Source: Cruorifilaria tuberocauda
Lineage: Eukaryota; Nematoda; Chromadorea; Rhabditida; Onchocercidae
DNA: 64,000 bases
Reading direction: 5' to 3'
Assembly: GCA_013365365.1 (NCBI GenBank)
Contig: JABVXU010000076.1
Span: forward strand, 111,537-175,536
This document shows, one piece after another, positions 56,456 to 64,000 of this stretch. A model generated the notes under the pieces. That model did no database searches. It was not told where the DNA came from and worked only from the letters and a program-made list of their open reading frames with translations. Each line of letters starts with the position of its first letter. Position 1 is the first letter of the stretch. The position numbers and the translations under genes are program-made.

Positions 56456-56464
56456 GGGAGGGAG
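56417..56464. repeat. (GA)n-rich purine tract
   Basis: Long GA run with GGGA interruptions. The frame over it gives an RERERE artefact. Confidence 0.9.
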
Positions 56465-58138
56465 ACGGAAAGTGCTCGTTGCTCTGTCCTTTACGGTTAT
56501 ACCACTTCATAGTTCAATTCCACCTCTCTCTATCTTCTCTTTTCCTCCTCTCGGAATTTCAGCCTTTTAGTTTTTCTTATTTTATTCTCATTTATTTTAA
56601 AAAATTGCATTAAATTTTCAATCAATATTTAATTCTCAGTTTTAGTAATAAAAATATCAGCTTCTTCCGTCTTTCCTTTTCAAATTTTGTTGTAAAATTT
56701 AAATGACTGATAAGAAATTCTCGAATGATATGAAAAAACTAATGATAGTAATGAAATAATGACAAATATTAATATTGAAAAACTGATATAATAAAGCAAA
56801 CAAACATCTTATCAATCTTATAATTTAAATTAAAGCCATAAAAGTTGATTATATACAACGCTTCACTGTATAATGACTGATATTAAATATAGATGTTTAA
56901 TTTCCTATTCGTATCAATTCTTTATGGGGAGGGGTGGAATGGGTGTAATTAAGGGAAATATTATCCTCTCCTCTGTTGAGGTCAAGAAAATATTGATGGG
57001 AGGAATGAATGGATCGATCGCTTTCTTACCTGATTTCGTACCTTTTGAAAGTAAATTCCTACCTCCCATGAAAGGCAAGTTTAGTCTTTCATTTCGCTGT
57101 AATATTAGTTTTTTCATCCTTTTTTTTCTCTCTTCTCTCTTCGTTTTTTCTTGAAAATTTTATTTCATTTTAAAATTAACTTACTGAATGCACAAAATTA
57201 GCCTAAGAAATATTTTCACTAAATAATAATTAATTAAAATTCTTTCTCATTTCTTTCTGAAAGTTGCTTTATTATTATTATTATTTTAACCTAACTATTA
57301 TTTGAAATCCAAAGTTTCAATGATTTGGAATTAACCATTGCTTGTATTAATTATTGTTTGAAGCCAATTAATTAATTAACCTGACTAATTTTAGGTATGA
57401 AAATGAATTTGATTTACTCTGTGATATCAATTTTCGTTTATCTTAATGCAGTAGGAAATACAAATTCATTCACGTTAGAAAAAATAAAATCGAAAAACTT
57501 CAATTTCAAATTTCTATTTTTAGAATTCCATGAGCTCCAATTACTTCCAATTATCATTTTAAGAAAAAAAAATTGAAATGTGAAATTTGACATAATGCAC
57601 TCGAGAAAATGAGTACAAAGAAAGAGAGTTCAACGATATAGTAAGGAAATAATGAGAGCAGTAAGAGGAGGAGAAAAGGACAAGCTATTTGTCATTTCTA
57701 AAATTTCCTAATTAAAAAAAGTTCGCTAATTATTCGTTGTACAGCTTATTCATTCATTAGTAAACACTTTCATTAAATATTCTGATGAGAACAGAATAGA
57801 ATAACTTGTTATCATACTGAAACGATCTGTGATAATAAGTTAAGGTATGAATAAGTAAATGGATTACTTTATGATAAACAGTCTTCGATTGGAATTACTG
57901 AAGGACGAGAGAAAGATATCTGAACAGAGTAATAGTGATGGGAATAAGTAAGTAATTATCAGTAGTTTTTGAGAGTGTAATTGAGCTATATTGAAGTGAT
58001 GGATGAATGAGACGAATGAATTGTTCGTTTGCTTAAAAAAATAACAAATTACATTTGAGAGAGACAGATAATAAACAAATATTTACCAAGAAAAGATGAG
58101 AAGAAATGATTAAAAAAACATTCCTTTTCACTCATTTT

Positions 58139-58203
58139 TTCCTTCTTTTCTTTTCCCTCTCTCTCTTTCCTTTTCTCTCCCTCTTTCTCTCTCTTTCTTT
58201 TCC
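58139..58203. repeat. CT-rich pyrimidine tract
   Basis: About 65 nt of almost pure C and T. Confidence 0.85.
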
Positions 58204-58881
58204 TTAGTAACTTTTTTTGTGAAATTTTCGATAAGGCTTATCATTCAAATCATTCAGTTATTTCATACAATCACTATTCATTCATTTCGAAATGTTAAAG
58301 AAAGAACTAATTTTACAACGATGCAATATATTCGAATTGGCAGTTTAAATCTTCGAGAAAGTAACGAAACTAAATAACTTTACTCTTTACTGCTTATCAT
58401 TTCTTTCTCCCTACTAATTCCGTTCCCCCGCTCCCCCGTTCCTCCGTTTATTTTTGTATTTTCCGCGAAACTTGACACTTCTAGCTAGCATTTATTTCAA
58501 AGATAAATATGTGACAAAACTTAATTTTTACTTTTTTAGGTAATAGCAATTTTGACAAGTATGAAAGCTTTTCCTATTTTCTATTTTTAATTGCTATTTT
58601 CCTAATTTTATTGCTAATAATTAAAAAGGCGCAATTTTTTAAACTTTTTCATCAGAAGAAAAAGGAAAGGACGAAAAAGATACGGCTTAGCAAAGTTTGC
58701 AGAGCGATAACCTATTAGGAAAATTACCACATTCTTTGTTTTACCTTTCTTTGTTAATGATTACTTTATTCAACCTGAATAAGTGTATATACGCATAAAC
58801 ATACAGCCATATGGTATAAGTTAGCTTTTGGCAATTATTTTTTCCTCCATTTCCCATTCCCCTCAATTTCAGTACAATAAA

Positions 58882-59048
58882 TTGATAATAATGGCAATAA
58901 GACTAATATTACGTTGATAACGACAATATTAGTGATATGATTGATGATAATGAAAACAGTGATAATGATATGATTTTACTAATATAAGTGATAATGATGA
59001 TGGTGATAGTTTTGTTGGTAATAATAGCAGTAATGATAATGATGGTGG
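58882..59048. repeat. Imperfect GATAAT/GATGAT repeat
   Basis: About 165 bp of GATAAT, GATGATGGTGAT and AATATTAGTGAT-like units. The minus-strand Ile/Thr frame is a by-product. Confidence 0.75.
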
Positions 59049-60230
59049 TTGAAGAGGTTCTTGTTCTCCTCTTCATCAAATCAAGATCTGTTCGAGATGG
59101 ATTCTCGAGTGCCATTTACTTCTCGAATGCAACAGTTTGAAAGAATTCAATATTTAAATGTGAGAAAAAAATTAATCTAACTTGAAATGACACTCGAATA
59201 AGTTTCTATTCTTTCAGTTTAATGCGTGTTTCATTTGAAAATTTTAATCTAAACTTTTATATTCTCGATTTTTGTCAACATTTCATTTTGTTATTTAAGC
59301 CTTTTGAAATATTACTGAACAAGACTGCAAATCTTGCTGGAGACCTAATTCAGCTGAACATTCGATCAATCCGATTAGTCGGAACTGCATTCCGAATTCG
59401 TTGTTACACGAATTCTCTCTTCCGTTCTTTGATATATATTATCATTACCCCACTGATTTATATTATCATTATCATTGGCAATCGAACTCATCCATTTTAT
59501 GTCATGTTATCACAGCTTGAACTGATAATCTCACTTCTATTGAATTATCCCAAATTATTTTCGAAATTTTAATTTATTCAAAAAAAATGCTTTCTTCCAC
59601 ATTCCGATTTCTTTTTTCCTAAGGAATATTGGGCCTAATTTAAACAAATTTCTTGTTTTTATTTCTTAAATTGAGATTTGTTTTGAATAAACACTTGACC
59701 TGGTTATTTCAGTAATCTCGATGATTTATTTGGTTGCCATAATAATTCGCTGTTCTGGTAAATTATTTGGATTATTTTTGTTGCATAGGTTGATAATACG
59801 ATGTATGTGACCTTATAGTTTTGTGACACATTTCAATAATTTCACTACTTACTATTCTATAGTTCTTTTTAGACTGCAATTATTTTCCATATCTGAGAGG
59901 AAAGAGTTGTCATTTATTAAAATTCAATTACTCTTTATCAATTTTTCAGCGATCCTTTGCTTGTCAAAAATATAAAAAAGTTTATTTGTTTTACTTGTTT
60001 CATTCAATTAAGCAATATCTAATTTTACACGTAAACGGAAATTTTGTTATCTCATGGATCATTTTATCATCGATCTTTCAATAATAATAATTTCAGAATA
60101 TTGCAAATTTTTATCAAGTATATTAGTTGTAATGATGATAGCTAAAATGAATAACATTCTATTTTTGATAAGCTTTACACTTTTGTTTCAGATTTCCGAA
60201 GTTTCATTTCATACCGGTATCATATCAGTT

Positions 60231-60254
60231 ATGCGGGGTATATTCACCACTTGA
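60231..60254 (+). promoter_or_regulatory. Short upstream ORF (7 codons) in the leader of the gene at 60,289
   Basis: ATG CGG ... TGA encodes MRGIFTT, between the TTTGTTTCAG acceptor at 60,190 and the main ATG at 60,289. If the leader is used as drawn, ribosomes meet this ORF first. Confidence 0.4.
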
Positions 60255-60288
60255 CATTTGATATTTTCTGAAACTTTGTTGAAAAGTT

Positions 60289-61830
60289 ATGTTATCTGAT
60301 GATATTCCTTCTACGAAAAACTCTTCCATATTTCAATCATTATTTTCGAGGAAGAAACGAATGAGTAGAAGTGTCACGGAATCATCGGATGACAACAAGA
60401 AGGTCACTTCTCCTTCCACGCGATTTTTGACAAACGGGAAAACTAACAGTAATACAAATATCACTCATACCAATGGTTACAGTAATTTGGGAAATTCGGA
60501 AATGATAATGGCACCGTCGGAACCGGCAAGCACAAGTTGGGCCAAAGAATGTCAACTACCATTATCGCTCCAAAAACAACAGCAGCAGCATGAACCGGAA
60601 AGGACCGATTTCACGGATCATAAACGGTATTATAAGAATTCCCGTATGCATCAACCTGAGAATCATTTGCCATCACAATCAGATATTTTGTCGAATGCTC
60701 GATCACGAAGCGAAAGTCGCAGTATGCTTGAAAAAACGCCGGTATTACCGAAAAAAGCTTATTCGGTTAGCGCGATGAATTATCATTCAGATCCGGGATA
60801 TCTCATGGAAGCACTGGAAACACTAGCTGATGCACAGCCTCGGGTAGCCCGTTCAATCCCAAAACATGCCATCATTGATACCAGTAATTTTGCCGCACGA
60901 TCACTGGATAATTGTCTTTTTGATGCGACAGTGTACGATGCGATGCTTCATGATTCTCTTAAGGTTTATTCTGTTTTGAAAATTTCTTACATCTTATCAG
61001 ATCGAACTATTGAATATCAAATAGAATAGAAATTAAATTAGTTATGAATTCAAATTGATTAGAAATTAATCATGTTGTCCTCTTACTTGCATAGGAACTA
61101 ATGAATCTTCAACAATTCAACTCAATTTTATAACTTATTCATGAAAAGTCTAAAATTTTTAACCAATCAGTTTATCAATCTATGAATGATTCATTTCTAA
61201 AAAAGATTTATTCGAAATTTACACATTATTAACCACTGAAATTCCCAGGGGAGAATAAATGACAAATGGTTAGCACAGATGGGATTCATCAGTAATCTCA
61301 CGAAATATCTCTTCAATATCTTTTAATTTCAACTAATTATATCTCATGGTCAATTTGTGCATGAAAACCAAAAGCTGAACTTAATTAAGAGATGCGAATT
61401 ATTCCAATTTTCACTTCATTTCAGTTATTAAGACTTCGTTTATTAATTGCGAATTTTCCAAAGTGATTAACATTTCTTGCTCACTTACAACTGTTTTTTT
61501 CATTTTCAATTTGTTTTTTGATTTAAATGAAATGTTTAAATTATGCAAACTTCAGATTCACTAACTCATAGAAGTTTTAGTAGTTTGTTTTCATTATTGA
61601 TCATGAAAATCCTTAAAATGTTTTTAAAATTTCTTTAAAACCCAAAATCAATGTGATCATTTGATGATTGCTTGTGTTTTCAATCAATCAATTAAACAAA
61701 ATTAATTTGCCACCTTTATTTATTTTTGAAAATTTTGCTCTATGATACTCTATTATTATTGATTCTATATATTATACTTTCTATAGCTCATAATTATCAC
61801 TTACTACTAATTTGTAAATTATAATGAGCG

Positions 61831-61862
<32 letters not shown>

Positions 61863-62892
61863 ATTTATATATCAGTAATCTTTGTTTTGATTTTGAAATT
61901 TGTCCAAGAGCACTTTTCTCAATAGCTAAAAGCTAATCTGTCAATTTCGAATTGGCATTTTGAAATATCTAACTACATGTTTCGTCTGGTCAATCATTTA
62001 TTGTTAGCAATAAATTATGACAGATTAAAAGATAAAAATTTAACAAGCAAACGATGATAAATATTAATGAAAATAATTGTAAACAACTAAAAGAGTAATT
62101 TTTTTTTTGTGAATATTTTCTATTGAAATATCAAAATTTCAAGCAGTGAAATTTTTAACGGAGAAAAAAGTTAGAAAAGAGAGTCAATTCATTGAAGATT
62201 GCATTGAATAAAATTAATTTCATGGAAATTATGACTAATTAATTAATTAGACTTTCTAAAACAATACGGGTAATCTTTTCCTTTTGAATTTTATCATAAC
62301 AGTGGATATGCAATTTATTATTCATAAATTTTTTTTAATATTAATAGCAACTGCTTTAATGTTCAATTTGCCAAATTGGCGAAAAGAAAAATGATTCCGT
62401 CTCATTCCGAAATGTTTCCATCTGCTCTCTATATTCGTAAACTTATTGTTATATCTGAAGAACACTCAGCATGATATCATTTCCATTTCCATGAAACATG
62501 TGAAAATAGAAAATCAGAATTGGAAAACCTGTTATCGTCGAATAAATTAATTATTTTTCGTCGAAATGGAAATTATTCATTTAATTGAAAGTATCAATTT
62601 GTATTAAATTAGATTTGGGAAAAACGAAAGAATAAAAAAATTTAGTTTTAAAAATTAGTTAATTATAGTGCATTTATCTATTCGTCGATTTCTTTATTTC
62701 TTTTCATTTTCATGTTTCTTCCATGAAATAACTTCTCTCTTATTCTTTTTCAGTGCTATAATTATTAGAGCTAATTAAGAACAATGAAATTGCTTATTCA
62801 GTTGATATTAATTATAATAATTAATCCTTCTTTCTTCTTCTAGAATGAACTATATCCTATTAGTACCAAAAATATATGGGATGGACAGGCAG
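60289..62892 (+). CDS. Unrecognised protein, 5' exons of a gene continuing past the right edge
   Basis: Exon 60289-60963 (225 codons) follows a strong acceptor at 60,190 and ends at CTTAAG|GTTTATT in phase 0. A likely second exon, 62844-62892, has a long pyrimidine tract plus CTAG, joins in phase and reads NELYPISTKNIWDGQA up to a GTATCG donor. The first ~150 residues look disordered and hydrophilic: basic FSRKKRMSRS, Asn/Thr-rich patches, QKQQQQH and RSRSESRS. A more ordered block follows, from about residue 160, with YHSDPGYLMEALETLADAQ and AARSLDNCLFDATVYDAML. This resembles the disordered front of a cytoplasmic signalling or scaffold protein, but I do not recognise the family and assign no function. 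Codon use is far less AT-biased than the flanks, which supports real coding. Exon 2 is less certain than exon 1, and the true N-terminus might lie in an upstream exon. Confidence 0.6.
60964..62843 (+). other. Putative intron of the unrecognised gene
   Basis: 1,880 nt, AT-rich, containing an uninterrupted (AT)n run at 61,831-61,857. No other exon-like segment was seen. Confidence 0.5.
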
Positions 62893-64000
62893 GTATCGTT
62901 CCTATCTGACGGATAATCCTTCAATTCAACAATCGATCGGTCGATCGACCAATGTCGTAAATAGTATTCTTTTCGTCCTTGCAGCTTTTCGATGAGTGAT
63001 TTATGGGTCGTTTTAATCAGATGGGATGAGATCGACCCGACCCGCCGGTCCTTTTCTTCACCTTATCATTGTACCTTATAAAATAGTGCCAAATGCATTC
63101 ATCCCATCAATTTTCTATGAAAAGTCATTTCGCATTATTGATTTATGCTAAATCAAATTCTTTTTTCTGAGGGAGAAATAAAAAAAAAGACGATTCTTTT
63201 GAAATAAAATTCAAATCTCTTCGATTGATGTCTGATAGTCAAAAAGGTGGAAATGAATTTCATCACACACTACAGTTTGTCTCTTTCATACATCGGGGAA
63301 GAAGAGAGTGAAGGACAACCAATCTCATAGAATTCAAATTTCCTGGAATTGCTTGACTGTTGAGGAAAGTGCTGAAATGAATACAAATTCTTCTCATGCA
63401 CAGCGATGCTCGTTAATTTCAAATTTTGTGAAGCGCACATTTTTCACAAACAAATTCGATTGTTAAAAAGCGTAGAAATTGCAATTTGATAGTAAATTAT
63501 GATGGAATCATTGGTGGCACAAATGTGAATTTAGATTTTTTTTTTCTGTGAAATACTTTTAATATTATCCTCCAATTATGGTTTTTCAAACTGTAAATCA
63601 GCCTGAATTGATTTTGATTGAATACAAAATAAGTAATTAGTATGACTTTAACAATCATTTCGACGTTTCTCTTCTCTTCAAAGCAATGAAATATTTTTCA
63701 GTTCCATTGAAAAAAATACATTCGGGAGAGTCAGAAATAATTCTCTGCTATTTCGGAGCCTTGTAATCGGAAGTGATTTTCCTTTTTCTTTTGCAGAACT
63801 TAATTTTAGGTTTAACAGGAAAAGAAAAGGGGAAAGAAATTTCTGGATGGCTTGATTGGCTATCGTTTGTTTTAATTTTATTGCCATAAGAAAGAAATGG
63901 AAATTTTTTTATTCCTTTGAAATCCATTCGTAAATTTGCCAGCAAAGTCCACACTGTAATGATGGAAGCAAAAAAGAACAAAACTTATAACTTTAATATT
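62893..64000. other. Right-edge stretch without a recognised exon
   Basis: Presumably further intron of the same gene. It includes a locally GC-richer patch near 62,925-63,060 with CGATCGGTCGATCG and GACCCGACCCGCCGG, which has no open frame of note. The minus-strand ORFs at 63,678-63,981 look like chance. Confidence 0.45.

Larger units (their letters stand above)
50914..60190. other. 9.3-kb gene-poor region
   Basis: Extremely AT-rich with GA/CT tracts and short motif repeats. No exon with a family match was seen. A slightly less AT-rich patch at 56,914-57,117 is open on both strands, and another open frame at 59,222-59,572 (116 codons) is not simple sequence; neither is recognised. Part of the right end may be promoter or early intron of the gene at 60,289. 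Confidence 0.65.

Noticed and set aside
56395..56613. ORF with an RERERE run
   Set aside because: Produced by the GA microsatellite.
50914..60190. Possible Wolbachia-derived or retroelement insertion in the gene desert
   Set aside because: No bacterial-like ORF, reverse transcriptase, integrase, long terminal repeat or poly(A)-flanked element could be seen; composition is like the rest of the window.

Overview
This window is nuclear DNA of a nematode, most likely a filarial (spirurid) worm. The DNA is very AT-rich. Genes are split into many short exons by introns from about 80 bases to over 5 kb. Splice acceptors are mostly of the TTTTCAG type, and several start codons lie 1 to 30 bases after such an acceptor, as expected where a spliced leader is trans-spliced onto mRNAs. 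No bacterial genes, organelle genes, CRISPR arrays or intact transposons were seen.

Layout, left to right. (1) 1-17,598, minus strand: 32 exons of a TRIP12-type HECT E3 ubiquitin ligase, running off the left edge before the HECT domain. (2) 17.6-24.4 kb: gene-free divergent spacer with microsatellites and a degenerate tandem repeat. (3) 24,439-31,045, plus: a complete 13-exon DEAD-box RNA helicase of the DDX3/LAF-1/Ded1 family. (4) 31.0-34.9 kb: 3' UTR and spacer. (5) 35,583-38,048, plus: a complete 5-exon MOSPD1/3-like protein (MSP domain plus two membrane helices). (6) 39,081-43,652, minus, and 45,685-50,913, plus: two complete 10-exon GH37 trehalase genes, head to head around a 2-kb shared promoter region. 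(7) 50.9-60.2 kb: gene-poor DNA with GA/CT tracts and short motif clusters. (8) 60,289 to about 62,892, plus: the first exons of an unrecognised gene that continues past the right edge.

The genes are housekeeping or metabolic: ubiquitin ligation, RNA remodelling and translation, ER membrane contact or secretion, and trehalose hydrolysis. They do not form an operon. The most notable object is the trehalase pair. Seven consecutive exons have identical lengths in the two copies, so they arose by inverted duplication. Copy 1 is membrane-anchored with intact active-site motifs. Copy 2 has a signal peptide and an intact reading frame, but the position of the catalytic base (the Glu of the WEKYD motif) is Gln, and both family signatures have drifted. 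It is therefore predicted to be a secreted pseudoenzyme, or an enzyme with altered activity. The 2-kb spacer between the copies is rich in TGATAAG (GATA-factor) sites and holds a perfect 23-bp palindrome built from them.

Exon limits were deduced by hand from splice signals, reading-frame phase and family knowledge. All five recognised genes can be read through in phase across every exon listed.
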